Source: CAVOGJ01 sp963700865 (GTDB lineage Bacteria; Planctomycetota; Planctomycetia; Pirellulales; Pirellulaceae). From it: a DNA stretch of 64,000 nucleotides. The DNA lies in contig CAVOZC010000018.1 in NCBI GenBank assembly GCA_963700865.1, forward strand, positions 186,001 to 250,000, written 5' to 3'. Below are positions 39,446 to 49,604 of this stretch, piece after piece (within the stretch, counting starts at the first letter, position 1; every line of letters begins with the position of its first letter). The position numbers and the translations under genes are program-made. The notes beneath the pieces were generated by a model. It had not been told where the DNA came from. It saw only the letters and a program-made list of their open reading frames with translations, and searched no databases.

Positions 39446-41656
39446 CTAACTCGCGTCATCGGCCGCATCGCCGAATCCATCACGGCCGAGCGGATCATCG
39501 TCGCCGTCCATCCGAGCCAATTCGGTCTGGCAACGGAACGGCGTCTCGTCAGCGGCCGGGTGGACGCGGTGATAGATCGCGTCGGAACCCAGTTCTCGCG
39601 ACTTGACATTATCCCGCTGGTAAGCGGGGATAATCTCGTTGAGAATGCGACGACGCAACGGCACGGCTTCCACGGGATACATGACCTCCACCCGCCGGTA
39701 AAAGTTTCGCGGCATCCAATCCGCACTGGAAAGGAAGACCTTGGCCGCATCTGCCACGCCGAACGTGAAGATACGGCTGTGTTCCAGGAAGCGGTCGACA
39801 ATGCTGCGGACACGGATATTTTGCGACACGCCCGGGATTCCCGGACGCAGGCAGCAGATGCCGCGGATCATCAAATCAATACACACCCCCGCTTGGCTGG
39901 CCCGATAGAGCGCCTCGATCACGCGAGGATCGACCAGCGAATTGAGCTTGGCGAAGATGGCGGCCGGCTCTCCCTTGCGGGCTTGTTCCGTCTGCTCCTC
40001 AATCAATTGGATGACGCGAGCTTGAAGATCGTTCGGAGCCACCACCAGCTTTTTCCACTGGTGCCCTTGCGAGTAACCGGTGAGCAGATTGAACAAAGCC
40101 GAAGCGTCATGCGCGATGTCCGGGTCACAAGTAAACAGTCCCAGGTCGGTATAGATGGTCGCCGTACTCGGATTGTAGTTGCCGGTCGACAAATGCACAT
40201 AACGACGCACGCCGTGCGGTTCCTGGCGGGCGATCATCGAAATCTTGCAATGGGTCTTGAGGTCCATGAAGCCGTAGACCACGTGGGCTCCCGAACGTTC
40301 CAGTTGCCGGGCCCAAGCCACGTTCGCTTGCTCGTCGAAGCGAGCTTGCAATTCGACGAGCGCCGTCACGTGCTTGCCATTTTCGGCCGCCTCGATTAGC
40401 GAGCGAATGATGGGAGAATCACCACTCGTACGATAGACCGACTGCTTGATCGCCAGGACATCCGGATCACGCGCCGCACACCGCACGAATTCAACGACGG
40501 GGGCGAACGAGTCGAATGGGTGGTGCAGCAAGATATCCCGTCGACGAATCGCTGCCAACAAATCTTCACCGGGGCGACGCAACCCGGGAGGCATTTGCGG
40601 CGCGATCGGCGGATCTCGGTGGACATCCATGTCGGGTATGTTCAGCAGGGGTGTCAGTCCCGTCAGGTCCACTGGCCCCGGAATGCGATACACCTCGGTA
40701 TAGGTATGCGATTCGTCCTGGCCCTGCAGCGTGCGAATCTCTTCCTGCTGCACAATCATCGACACCAGGGATGGATCCGCATCCGCCGCGACCTCCAGTC
40801 GCACCGCATCCGCCCTTCGACGGGCCTTAAGTCGTTCCTCAATCAACCGCAGCATGTCATCGGATTCCTGCTCGATCACGTCGAGGTCGCTATCGCGAGT
40901 CAAACGGAAAGCCGACGACGTTTCGACATCAAACCCACCGAACAATTCGGGCAGCCGCGCTTGGATCAATTCCTCAAGAAAAATAAAGCGAGTTTCGCGC
41001 GTCCCATCACCCTCGGGAACAATAGGTACCAGTCGCGGCAGCACCGGTGGGATTTGGACGACCGCGAACATCCGCCGAGGCCCCAATCCCTTGCGCCGCC
41101 GCAGTCGCGCCACCAGATAAAGAGCCCGATTGTGATAACGGGGGCGGGGATGACTCGGATCGATCGCCATGGGGGTCAAGATCGGAAACACGGTTTCCTG
41201 GAAATATCGATCCAAGGCCTCGTTGCTCTTCACCTCATCGTGACTCACGATGCGGATGCCCTGCTCGGCAAGCGCCGGCATCACTTCTTGCTGCAAGCAC
41301 GCATACTGGTCCTGAATCAGTGACTGGGTAAAGACGCTGATGGCCCGAAGTTGCTCGATGGCCCGCAGGCCATCCGGATTGCGATCCTGAGGGGCGCCGG
41401 CTTCAAAGGCCTGCTCGCGCAGGCCCGCCACGCGTACCATGAAGAATTCATCGAGGTTGGCGCTGAAGATCGACAGGAATTTGATCCGTTCCAGGAGCGG
41501 TGTCGAGGAATCCTGTGCTTCTTCGAGGACGCGGCGATTAAATTCCAGCCAACTCAACTCGCGATTGATGAAATGCTCGGGGCGGAGGGGGATCGACGGC
41601 GACTCGGCGGAGAGACGCCGTGGCTTGGCCGCGCTCTTCGTTTTTCGTTTTGCCAT
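39446..41656 (-). CDS. ppk1: Polyphosphate kinase 1
   Basis: 736 residues from the ATG at 41656. Motifs: INRELSWLEFNRRVLEEA at the N-terminus, FFMVRVAGLREQ, HTYTEVYRIPG, HPFDSFAPVVEFV, VTALVELQARFDEQANVAWA, the phosphohistidine region VRRYVHLSTGNYNPSTATIY, and the second His near THCKISMIARQE. PPK1 builds polyphosphate from ATP and is usually inner-membrane associated. Length is standard (about 690-740). A basic N-terminal tail (MAKRKTKSAAKPRR) precedes the domain. The open frame upstream to 41809 is rejected. The gene is divergent from a CHAD-domain gene. Confidence 0.93.
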   Translation of the reverse strand: MAKRKTKSAAKPRRLSAESPSIPLRPEHFINRELSWLEFNRRVLEEAQDSSTPLLERIKFLSIFSANLDEFFMVRVAGLREQAFEAGAPQDRNPDGLRAIEQLRAISVFTQSLIQDQYACLQQEVMPALAEQGIRIVSHDEVKSNEALDRYFQETVFPILTPMAIDPSHPRPRYHNRALYLVARLRRRKGLGPRRMFAVVQIPPVLPRLVPIVPEGDGTRETRFIFLEELIQARLPELFGGFDVETSSAFRLTRDSDLDVIEQESDDMLRLIEERLKARRRADAVRLEVAADADPSLVSMIVQQEEIRTLQGQDESHTYTEVYRIPGPVDLTGLTPLLNIPDMDVHRDPPIAPQMPPGLRRPGEDLLAAIRRRDILLHHPFDSFAPVVEFVRCAARDPDVLAIKQSVYRTSGDSPIIRSLIEAAENGKHVTALVELQARFDEQANVAWARQLERSGAHVVYGFMDLKTHCKISMIARQEPHGVRRYVHLSTGNYNPSTATIYTDLGLFTCDPDIAHDASALFNLLTGYSQGHQWKKLVVAPNDLQARVIQLIEEQTEQARKGEPAAIFAKLNSLVDPRVIEALYRASQAGVCIDLMIRGICCLRPGIPGVSQNIRVRSIVDRFLEHSRIFTFGVADAAKVFLSSADWMPRNFYRRVEVMYPVEAVPLRRRILNEIIPAYQRDNVKSRELGSDAIYHRVHPAADETPFRCQTELARMDGDDDPLGRDGFGDAADDAS

Positions 41657-42051
41657 GTTGCTCTGCGCGTAGGTGGGACCGACTGCCAAACGGTGCGGGC
41701 GAGGGAGCGGCCAGCGGGAACGACCGCGTCGCGGTCGGGGTGACCGGGGCCAACGTGGCCGCCTGGCACGATGCTGCCGCTTGTCGTGTTTTGCCGATTG
41801 TACCCTCAATCGGCCCTGTTATCCGTCAAATCTAGCTCGAACCGCTCCCTCATCGCGGACCGATTTGGCAACTCCTTCATCAGAGATTTACAAAAACGGG
41901 CCCGCCGTACCGTTTATACTGTCTGTCGGCCTCCGCTCGCCGCCGATCGGGGCCCCACCGCCGGACGGTCGACACCCGGCGGCCACGCCCGCGAATGGCC
42001 AACACCGCCTTTCCGGCCGGAAGCCATGACCAAATTCCGCGAGCACTCCCC
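41657..42051. other. Divergent intergenic region between ppk1 and CHAD gene
   Basis: This 395 bp region presumably holds promoters in both directions. A TATACT at 41915-41920 on the plus strand could be a -10 element, but no good -35 precedes it at the right distance. No terminator, RNA gene or repeat was recognised. Confidence 0.3.
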
Positions 42052-42983
42052 ATGACGATCACCCACCGCTGGCTGACTGGTGTCTCGGCCGATTCTCCGG
42101 TATCCGATGTCGCCCGCCGGGCGTATCGCAAAAGCTACCGCTCGTCTTCTATCACCTGCCGCTGGCCGTCTGGCACGCGAACGACGATGTGGAGTACGTT
42201 CACCAATTGCGCGTCGCGTCGCGTCGCGCGGAAACGGCGCTGGAGACATTTCGCTTTCTCCTGCCCAAGAAGAGGACGAAACGCGTTCTGCGGGGATTGC
42301 GGCACCTCCGCCGCGCTGCCGGACCGGCTCGGGAACTCGACGTGATCTATCTGCGTCTCACGGATGGCTGGACGGAAGCTGACGCCAATCTGCTGGCCGA
42401 GTCGGCGCGGGCGACGCTTTGTGAACTGGTCCTATCCCAACGCCAACAGGTACAGCCCGCCTTGATCCGCGCCTTTGAAAAGCAACAGCGCAAGCAACTT
42501 GAGTCTTTGACGCGGGAGCTACCGCATGCGATCCGCGCACCCAGCGAATTGCCCGAGCCGCCTTGGGCGGAAGTGGCCCGTAACCTGCTCACACCCGCCG
42601 TGCGGAAAGTCGTCCAACGGAGCGAGCACACTTCAACGTCCAACGAACTGCACGCATTGCGGATCGCCTGCAAGAAACTGCGTTATCGCATGGAGCTGAC
42701 GGCAACTGCGATGGACGACGCCTTTCGCAACGAACTTTATCCATTGCTGCGCGATATTCAGCAGCGGCTGGGACAAATCAACGATCATGTCTGTGCGGCT
42801 CGTCAACTCGAAGAAATCAGCAGCGCGAGCGATGGTGAAGGACTTGCCGAGGCGCTTCGTCCTCTCGTAGAACATGAAAGGCAAGCCGCGGACTGGCGCT
42901 CGCGCCAGTTTATCGACTGGTGGACGCTGGCCCGGGCCAACGATTTTCGCCGCCATCTTCAGTCTTTTGCCAACCCGTCTTAA
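42052..42983 (+). CDS. CHAD-domain protein, frameshifted at 42130
   Basis: 310 residues after adding one A to the AAAA at 42130-42133. This joins the N-terminus (MTITHRWLTG...VARRAYRKK) to the CHAD core (HANDDVEYVHQLRVASRRAE, LDVIYLRLTDGW, ELHALRIACKKLRYRMEL, IQQRLGQINDHVCAAR). CHAD domains are conserved histidine-rich alpha-helical folds that bind polyphosphate. The gene is divergent from ppk1, which supports a polyphosphate-related role. Its stop overlaps the next gene's start (TAATG), so it is coupled with the histidine kinase. Confidence 0.82.
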
Positions 42984-44413
42984 TGCTAGCCCATTTCATG
43001 TCGTTTGATTTGCCCGGCATCGTCGACTTGACGCACGATTTAATTTTCAAGATCGATCTGTCGGACCGTATCCTCAACGCCAACAAGCCCGCTCGAACGA
43101 TCCTCGGATACGCGGGCGACGAATTTTTCGGATTACCATTTCATCAGCTGGTGGCAATCGACAACCGGGAAGAATGGGAAATGTGTCTGGAGACGGTTTC
43201 CCAAAACGTGCCCGTGCAAGGCGCCAATCTCACGCTTCTCACGAAGGAAGGAAAGCCCCTCCGCGTCGAGGGAAGTATGCACTTGTCGCCCGGGCCGGAC
43301 GAGCCGCACGTCTACGCTTTCTTCCGCAGCCTGTCGGAGCAGCAAGAAGCCCAGCAGGCTCTGCGAGAGAGCGAGCGGCGGCTGCGGACGGTCATGTCGG
43401 CACTGCCCGACGTATTGCTCGTCCTGGACGATGAAGGACGTTATCGGCAAGTCTATACGGCCAACCACAAGCTCCTCGTGGCTCACCCCGACCAGCTCCA
43501 GGGGAAATCGCTCTACGACTTTCTTCCGCGGGCGAAGGCGGATGAGGGGATGGCCGTGGTACGGCACGTGATCCACACGCAACGCTCGGAAAAATGTGAA
43601 TACTCGCTGGAGATCCGGAGTAAAACGCGGTGGTTCTCAGCGCGCGTCGTCCCCTTCGGCACGGAACGCGACCCACGTGTCCTGTGGGTGGCCCGCGATA
43701 TCACCGACCTGTACCTGGCCCGCCAGCAACTGCAAGAGGACGAGAAGCTGCTGCGAAGTCTCTTGGAGCTGGAGACGAAGGCTCGAGAAGTCGTGGCCTA
43801 TGAGATTCATGACGGCTTTGTGCAGCACGCGATCGGCACGCAAATGTGGTTGCAACATTTGATCGCCTCAGCCAACGAATTGCCCCCGCAGGCTGCCGAG
43901 GCTCTGCACATCGCCTGCGATTCGGTGAACCAGGCGGTGGAAGATGCCCGCTCGATGATCCGCGACCTGAGGCCTGTCGTCGTCGACGGCAAAGGCCTTG
44001 CCAAGGGGCTGCGGCAATTGGTCGCCGTGATGCAGCAAGAATCAACGATTCCACTGGAGTTTCACTGCACCATTGATCCGCCACCCTTGCTGCGGCTGCT
44101 GGAAGGCCAGGTCTTTCGCATTGTGCAAGAATCGCTGCACAACGTCATTCGACACAGTCAGGCCAAGCGGGCGGAAATTCGCCTGTGCGGCACGGCAGGA
44201 GAATTGCACTTGGAAATCTGCGACGACGGCGTGGGATTCGAGCCGGGCGAGGTCGGGCCCGATCACTACGGCCTGGAAGGTATTCGGCGACGAGCCAGCG
44301 TTTTTGGCGGGAACGCCCGCGTCGATTCGGGTTTGGGACGAGGCACACGGATCCGCGTGACCTTGCCGATCCTGGCACCGGAACCCAAGCCGAACTCACC
44401 GAGCCCGCCTTGA
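42983..44413 (+). CDS. PAS-domain sensor histidine kinase, HisKA_3 type
   Basis: 476 residues: a PAS domain at about 6-110 (VDLTHDLIFKIDLSDRILNAN), a second PAS domain at about 137-250 (ALPDVLLVLDDEGRYRQVY), then a HisKA_3 dimer/phospho-acceptor segment (AYEIHDGFVQHAIGTQMWLQ, His in EIHDG) and an HATPase_c domain (FRIVQESLHNVIRHSQAKRAE, ICDDGVGFEPGE, YGLEGIRRRA). No membrane helix is seen, so it is probably cytosolic. NarX/LuxR-type kinases normally pair with a NarL-family regulator, but none is adjacent. It starts at the TAATG overlap with the CHAD gene, suggesting a functional link to polyphosphate state. Confidence 0.87.
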   Translation: MLAHFMSFDLPGIVDLTHDLIFKIDLSDRILNANKPARTILGYAGDEFFGLPFHQLVAIDNREEWEMCLETVSQNVPVQGANLTLLTKEGKPLRVEGSMHLSPGPDEPHVYAFFRSLSEQQEAQQALRESERRLRTVMSALPDVLLVLDDEGRYRQVYTANHKLLVAHPDQLQGKSLYDFLPRAKADEGMAVVRHVIHTQRSEKCEYSLEIRSKTRWFSARVVPFGTERDPRVLWVARDITDLYLARQQLQEDEKLLRSLLELETKAREVVAYEIHDGFVQHAIGTQMWLQHLIASANELPPQAAEALHIACDSVNQAVEDARSMIRDLRPVVVDGKGLAKGLRQLVAVMQQESTIPLEFHCTIDPPPLLRLLEGQVFRIVQESLHNVIRHSQAKRAEIRLCGTAGELHLEICDDGVGFEPGEVGPDHYGLEGIRRRASVFGGNARVDSGLGRGTRIRVTLPILAPEPKPNSPSPP

Positions 44414-44703
44414 TCGGCTTCGGAAAGTCAGCCGTTTGCTGCTGCCCCGCACGGGCGACTCGACGCGTTCGCCAGCGACGCGTTCAGCATGCGGATTTCT
44501 GGCTGACGGCCCGAGTCCGTTCACCGTCGGCAGCGGTAAGGCATCCGCCTGGGGCGACCCGCGTCCCCGCGGGGCGCTGCTCGATGCCGCGGCAAACCGT
44601 ATCCTGGAGGGTCGACGGCCGCTCACGGCCCGACGCCTCCGGCCCGACCCAGGCGACCAGTCACCCGTCAAGTTCCGCCCGTCCTCTCACTTGAAATGAA
44701 TCG

Positions 44704-46632
44704 ATGAATACGACTCCCTTACCCGATTTCGCCGGCCTTCGCGTCGCGGCGTTTGAAAGTCGCCGCGCGGAAGAAATGACCCGCATGATTGAGCGGCTGG
44801 GGGGAGTCGCTTATGTCAGCCCTTCGATGCGGGAAGTCGCCATCGACGACAACCGGGCCGTCGGAGATTTTGTGAAGCGGCTGATCACGGGGCAAATTGA
44901 GGTGGTCATTTTCATGACGGGTGTCGGTTTTGAGTTTCTCCTGCAATCTGCCCTGAAACTCGAAAACCGTGATCGCATCCTGCATTCCTTGCGGGACATC
45001 ACGACGATCGCCCGTGGTCCCAAGCCGGTGGCGGCGATGAAAAAGTACGGTTTGCAACCGACGCTCCTTGTCCCTCCACCGAACACATGGCGCGAAATAC
45101 TTACCACCATCGATGCGCATCTCGCCATGAACAACCAGACAGTTGCCGTGCAGGAATACGGACAACCTAATCCCAGCCTGACTGCAGGCCTCGAGGCTCG
45201 AGGTGCCCGGGTCGTTTCGCTGGAAGTCTATCGCTGGGAGTTACCGGAAGACACGACACCGCTGCTGGAGAATATCCAGGCGTTGCTAACGGGCCAGCGC
45301 GACATCTGCCTGTTCACCTCCGCGCATCAGGTTGACAATTTGCTGGCGCAATCCTCGGCGGTGGGCCAACAGCAAAACATTGAGGTAGCCTTGCGGAAGT
45401 CGGTCATCTGCTCGATAGGTCCCACCACCAGCGCCCGCTTGCGATCGCTGGGGTTACCCGTCGATCTGGAACCGAGCCATTCCAAAATGGGGCATCTCGT
45501 TTCGGAGGCAGCTCGACAGGGCCGTGATCTGCTGGGACGCAAACAGCGGATTTCTGTCTCGCTCTCCGGGCCGACATGCCAACCGAGTGACCACTCGGCA
45601 CCCTGGTATCACAGCCGCTTCTTGCGGGCGTGTCGTGGCGAGCCAAATGAAGTGACGCCGATTTGGCTGATGCGACAGGCGGGCAGATACATGCCTGAAT
45701 ATCGCGCTATCCGCGAGAAAACCACCTTCTTGGAACTCTGCAAGCGGCCCGACTTGTGCGCCGAAATCATGGTCACCACAGTAAGACGGTTGGGAGTTGA
45801 CGCGGCGATCATTTTTTCCGACTTGCTGCCGATCCTGGAGCCCATGGGTCTACAGCTGGAATATGCCAAGGGAGAGGGACCGGTCATCCACAACCCGGTT
45901 CGGGAGGCCAACGATGTCGATCGCGTTGTCGAATTGGAAAGTGTCGAAGCGCTCGAATTCGTTATGGAGACGGTCCGACAAACGCGTCGAGAACTGCCCG
46001 ACGACATTCCGGTCATCGGCTTTGCCGGCTCACCGTTCACCCTGGCCAGCTACGTGATCGAAGGAGGCAGCAGTCGTAATTACCTGCATGCCAAGACGCT
46101 CATGTATCGGGACGTCGGCGCGTGGAACGAGCTGATGCAACGGTTTGTGCGGTCGGTAACACGCTACCTGAACGCACAAATCGCCGCCGGGGCCCAGTGC
46201 GTGCAGTTGTTCGATTCATGGGCCGGGTGCTTGTCGGTGGACGATTATCGCAGATATGTGATGCCCCACGTGGCCCAGATCATCAGCGGGCTGACACCGG
46301 GGGTACCCGTCATCAACTTCGCGACCGGCAATCCGTGTCTTCTGCCCTGCCTCGCCGAAGCCGGCGGGGATGTGATCGGAGTCGACTGGCGGATTCGACT
46401 GGACGACGCCTGGCAAGCGATCGGTCTGCATCGGTCGATTCAGGGTAATCTCGATCCGCTGATCCTGATGGCGGAACGCGAAACGGTGCAAGCACGGGCC
46501 CGCGATATCCTGGAGCTGGCCGCCGGCCGGCCCGGACATATCTTCAACTTGGGACACGGCGTCTTGCCGCAGACACCCGTTGACAATGTGTTAGCATTGA
46601 TCGACGCCGTCCACGCGTGGCGTGCGGCGTGA
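44704..46632 (+). CDS. hemE: HemD-HemE fusion: uroporphyrinogen-III synthase and decarboxylase
   Basis: 642 residues in one uninterrupted frame. Residues 1-275 match a uroporphyrinogen-III synthase (FAGLRVAAFESRRAEEMTRM, VVIFMTGVGFEFLL, VAVQEYGQPNPSL, ICLFTSAHQV, CSIGPTTSARLRSLGLPV). About residue 300 onward is uroporphyrinogen decarboxylase with the signatures PIWLMRQAGRYMPEYRAIR and IGFAGSPFTLASYVIEGG. Both enzymes are consecutive steps of haem synthesis, and HemD cyclises hydroxymethylbilane while HemE removes four acetate carboxyls. A linker of about 25 residues joins them. No HemC or other haem gene is adjacent. The symbol given is for the C-terminal half; the N-terminal half corresponds to hemD. 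Confidence 0.9.
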   Translation: MNTTPLPDFAGLRVAAFESRRAEEMTRMIERLGGVAYVSPSMREVAIDDNRAVGDFVKRLITGQIEVVIFMTGVGFEFLLQSALKLENRDRILHSLRDITTIARGPKPVAAMKKYGLQPTLLVPPPNTWREILTTIDAHLAMNNQTVAVQEYGQPNPSLTAGLEARGARVVSLEVYRWELPEDTTPLLENIQALLTGQRDICLFTSAHQVDNLLAQSSAVGQQQNIEVALRKSVICSIGPTTSARLRSLGLPVDLEPSHSKMGHLVSEAARQGRDLLGRKQRISVSLSGPTCQPSDHSAPWYHSRFLRACRGEPNEVTPIWLMRQAGRYMPEYRAIREKTTFLELCKRPDLCAEIMVTTVRRLGVDAAIIFSDLLPILEPMGLQLEYAKGEGPVIHNPVREANDVDRVVELESVEALEFVMETVRQTRRELPDDIPVIGFAGSPFTLASYVIEGGSSRNYLHAKTLMYRDVGAWNELMQRFVRSVTRYLNAQIAAGAQCVQLFDSWAGCLSVDDYRRYVMPHVAQIISGLTPGVPVINFATGNPCLLPCLAEAGGDVIGVDWRIRLDDAWQAIGLHRSIQGNLDPLILMAERETVQARARDILELAAGRPGHIFNLGHGVLPQTPVDNVLALIDAVHAWRAA

Positions 46633-46711
46633 CTCGTCCGCAAGGTGACTAATTCGGCTCGGACCATGGCGAAGCCATCACCGGCGGCCGCGTGGGCGGA
46701 ACAAGAATCGC

Positions 46712-47920
46712 ATGAATTACTCACATATCCATCCGACCGACCGACCGAACCAGGCGGGGGCGAACCCTTTTGCGTGGATACCTCCGCAGCTGAACAAATT
46801 GGATGCGGCTCATTTGCGCAGGCACCTCCGCGAACGGGGCAGCCGTCAAGCCGCTCGGGTCACGCTCGATGGTCGCACCGTCGTCAATCTGGCGGCCAAC
46901 GATTACCTCGGATTGGCCGGCCATCCAGCTGTCCTGCAAGCCGTGGAACAAGCCTTGCCCCGATTCGGCTGGGGAAGTGGCGCCAGCCCACTGGTCACCG
47001 GACATAGTGAACTGCACGCCGAGTTGGAAGCCGCGATTGCCCGCTTCGAGCAGGTAGACGCCGCGCTGCTGTTCCCCACCGGGTACGCGGCCAACGTGGG
47101 TGCCATCACTGCCCTCGCCGATGAGAACACCATCATTTTCAGCGATGCCAAAAACCACGCCAGCATCATCGATGGCTGCCGCCTGTCCGGAGCCGAGGTC
47201 GTGATCTATGGCCACAACCGCATCGATTCGCTGTCAGCCGCGCTCAGGCAGGCACCGCGAAAGCGGCGTCTGTTGATCGTGTCGGATGGCCTGTTCAGTA
47301 TGGACGGCGACCTGGCGCCGGTCGACAAGCTGACTGCGCTCGCCGAGCAACATGCGGCCATGCTGCTCATCGACGAGGCGCATGCCACCGGAGTGCTGGG
47401 GGAACAGGGAAGAGGCGTGTGCGAATACTTTGGTGTCGAATCGACCTGCCTGATACGGACCGGGACGCTGAGCAAGGCACTCGGTTCGCTGGGCGGTTTC
47501 GTCGCGGGCGGCGAAACCGTTATTGACTGGCTGGTGAATCGGAGCCGGACGCTGATCTTCTCCACGGCAGCGCCGGCGGCGGTCTGCGCGGCAGGACTGG
47601 CCGGGTTGGAAATCGTCCGCGAGGAACCCCATCGCCGTCAAGAACTGTTGCGGCAAGCCGCTCGCTTGCGTGACCGGCTCCGTGCGAGCGGAGCCGATCT
47701 GGGAACCAGCGCGAGCCAAATCATCCCCATTCGATTGGGTGACGCGGAACGAACGATGCGGGCCGCCCACTGGTTGCTTGAGCGAGGCTGGCTGGTACCC
47801 GGCATTCGTCCCCCCACCGTTCCCGCGGGCGAGTCCCTGTTGCGGGTGAGTATCAGCCACGAGCACTCCGCGGACCTGTTGGATCAGCTCGCCGACGAAC
47901 TTGCTCACGTGATTCAATAG
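46712..47920 (+). CDS. bioF: 8-amino-7-oxononanoate synthase
   Basis: 402-residue alpha-oxoamine synthase. Motifs: NLAANDYLGLAGHP, GSGASPLVTGHSELHAELE, FPTGYAANVGAITAL, DEAHATGVLGEQGRG, and the PLP lysine in RTGTLSKALGSLGGFVAGG. BioF condenses pimeloyl-ACP/CoA with alanine, early in biotin synthesis. The glycine C-acetyltransferase/serine palmitoyltransferase relatives are alternatives; the motif set is more like BioF. It lies 79 bp after hemE and converges with the glycosyltransferase gene, overlapping it by seven bases. Confidence 0.85.
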   Translation: MNYSHIHPTDRPNQAGANPFAWIPPQLNKLDAAHLRRHLRERGSRQAARVTLDGRTVVNLAANDYLGLAGHPAVLQAVEQALPRFGWGSGASPLVTGHSELHAELEAAIARFEQVDAALLFPTGYAANVGAITALADENTIIFSDAKNHASIIDGCRLSGAEVVIYGHNRIDSLSAALRQAPRKRRLLIVSDGLFSMDGDLAPVDKLTALAEQHAAMLLIDEAHATGVLGEQGRGVCEYFGVESTCLIRTGTLSKALGSLGGFVAGGETVIDWLVNRSRTLIFSTAAPAAVCAAGLAGLEIVREEPHRRQELLRQAARLRDRLRASGADLGTSASQIIPIRLGDAERTMRAAHWLLERGWLVPGIRPPTVPAGESLLRVSISHEHSADLLDQLADELAHVIQ

Positions 47921-48636
47921 ATGACGGCGCACCAGAGGGCCCGCAGTCCGTCTCGCCACGAGATCTTCTTTCCGTCGGCATATCCGCGGGCCGCGTAACT
48001 GATCGGTCGTTCCTCAATTCGGGCTCCCGCCCGCGCCAACCGAGCAGTCAATTCCAATTCGATGCCAAATCCCTGTTCATTAAGCAGCGGAGTCACGCGG
48101 CGGAGATACGATCGGCGGCATAATTTGTAGCAGGTCTCGACATCGGTCAGCCGCAATCCTGTCCGCAGATTGGACAGCCAGGTGATCGCCCCATTGGCGC
48201 GATAGTGCCAACCGTCCCGGGCTCGCAGCAGCGGCGTTGCGTAACGGGTGCCAAAGACGACGTCGGCCGAGTCATTCTGAATCGGCTGCATGAGGCGGCA
48301 TAGATCTCGCGGATCGTACTCCAGATCGGCATCCTGCACCACGACAACATCTCCCCGCGACTCGGCAAATCCCGTTTTCAATGCGGCCCCCTTGCCTCGA
48401 TTCCGCTCATGTCGAAACGCTCGGACCCGGGGGTCGGTCGCGGCGAGTTGTCGGCATAATTCGGACGATCCATCGAAACTACCATCGTCGACGAGAATGA
48501 TTTCCAGCGGCAAGCCGGTGGCCCACAGGCGATCGATAACCGCCGGCAGCGTCGTCTTCTCATTAAAAACGGGCACGACCACCGACAGTAGCCAGTCGGC
48601 GACTGGTGGCGAGCGGTGGAGAGCGTGGCCGTTCAT
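47914..48636 (-). CDS. Family 2 glycosyltransferase (dolichol-phosphate-mannose synthase-like)
   Basis: 240 residues, GT-A fold. Nucleotide-sugar motifs are LSVVVPVFNEKTTL at the N-terminus, EIILVDDGSFDGSSE, and the metal-binding VVVQDADLEYDPRDL. A C-terminal ETCYKLCRRSYLRRV, then FGIELELTARLARAGARIEE are typical of the DPM1/polyprenyl-phosphate transferase group. It likely transfers sugar to a lipid carrier or polymer at the membrane. No membrane helices are apparent. The start at 48636 precedes the fold by 16 residues. Confidence 0.85.
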   Translation of the reverse strand: MNGHALHRSPPVADWLLSVVVPVFNEKTTLPAVIDRLWATGLPLEIILVDDGSFDGSSELCRQLAATDPRVRAFRHERNRGKGAALKTGFAESRGDVVVVQDADLEYDPRDLCRLMQPIQNDSADVVFGTRYATPLLRARDGWHYRANGAITWLSNLRTGLRLTDVETCYKLCRRSYLRRVTPLLNEQGFGIELELTARLARAGARIEERPISYAARGYADGKKISWRDGLRALWCAVIY

Positions 48637-48778
48637 CGTTCCGCTCGCAACTTTCCCCAGCGGTATGCTTCCGCGTAAACTGTGGACGGGCGAACTCGGC
48701 CCGTCCGCTCATCGCGTTTTAGCCGGCCACCGTCCCTTCCACGATAACACGAATGACGACCAGCCACTCAGGTGCAGC

Positions 48779-49604
48779 ATGCAGGAATCTTCACAAACTT
48801 TTCGGGCAGCGGCCATCCAATTAAATTCGTCCGCGGACCAGGCGGCCAATTTGGCCACGGCGGAACGGTTGGTGGCCAGAGCGGCCGACGACGGGGCCGA
48901 GTTGGTGGCACTCCCGGAACTTTTCCCCTGTCTCGGGAGTTTTCCCGAGATCCTGGCCGTGGCCGAACCGATCCCTGGCCCGACGTCGAAGTTGCTTTCC
49001 GCCTGGGCATCTCGATATGACATCGTGCTTTGCGGAGGTTCGATCTGCGAGGCCACCTCCAACCCACAAAAGGCCTACAATACCAGCCTGCTGTTCGATC
49101 GCGACGGTTCTTTGTTGGCCAATTATCGCAAGCTGCATTTATTTCAGGTCGCCATTCCGGGTGAGGTGGAGATTTGCGAGGGAACCTATTTCCTGGCAGG
49201 CGACTCGTCCTGTTGCACGCGAACTTCTTTAGGCATGGTGGCACAGGCGATCTGTTACGATCTCCGCTTCCCCGAACTTTTTCGGCAACTGACGCTCGAT
49301 CAGGACGCAGAGCTGATCATCATGCCATCCGCCTTTACGCAGGTCACAGGAAAATCACACTGGCATCCGCTGATCCGCGCGAGCGATCGAGAACCAGGTA
49401 TTCATGATCGCTCCGAATCAGGTCGGTCGTCACAGCCAGAAACATGTTAGCTATGGACATTCGCTGATCGTCGATCCTTGGGGAAATATACTCGCGGAGG
49501 CCGGCGGTGATTCCGAAGAGGTCATCGTCGCATCCATTGACTTGTCGTTACTGACACATGCTAGGCAGCAACTACCCTCCCTGCAAGGCGTCCGAATGCG
49601 ATAA
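48779..49604 (+). CDS. Nitrilase-superfamily amidohydrolase, frameshifted near 49378
   Basis: About 275 residues if a lost CG dinucleotide is restored around 49377-49382, giving the continuous IRARAIENQVFMIAPNQVG. The catalytic Glu (LVALPELFPCLGSF), Lys (LLANYRKLHLF) and Cys (VAQAICYDLRFPE) are all visible. This organisation suits the Nit1/omega-amidase or deaminated-glutathione amidase group, which acts on small amides. The ATG at 48779 is chosen because the N-terminus (TFRAAAIQLNSSAD) is the usual first strand; the open frame to 48290 runs into the divergent glycosyltransferase and is rejected. Confidence 0.82.

Noticed and set aside
39305..40399. Plus-strand open frame of 364 codons
   Set aside because: It is antisense to ppk1, whose motifs are unambiguous.
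44414..44703. Possible gene or RNA in the 290 bp before the HemD-HemE gene
   Set aside because: Only short frames without motifs were seen, and no hairpin or promoter was convincing.
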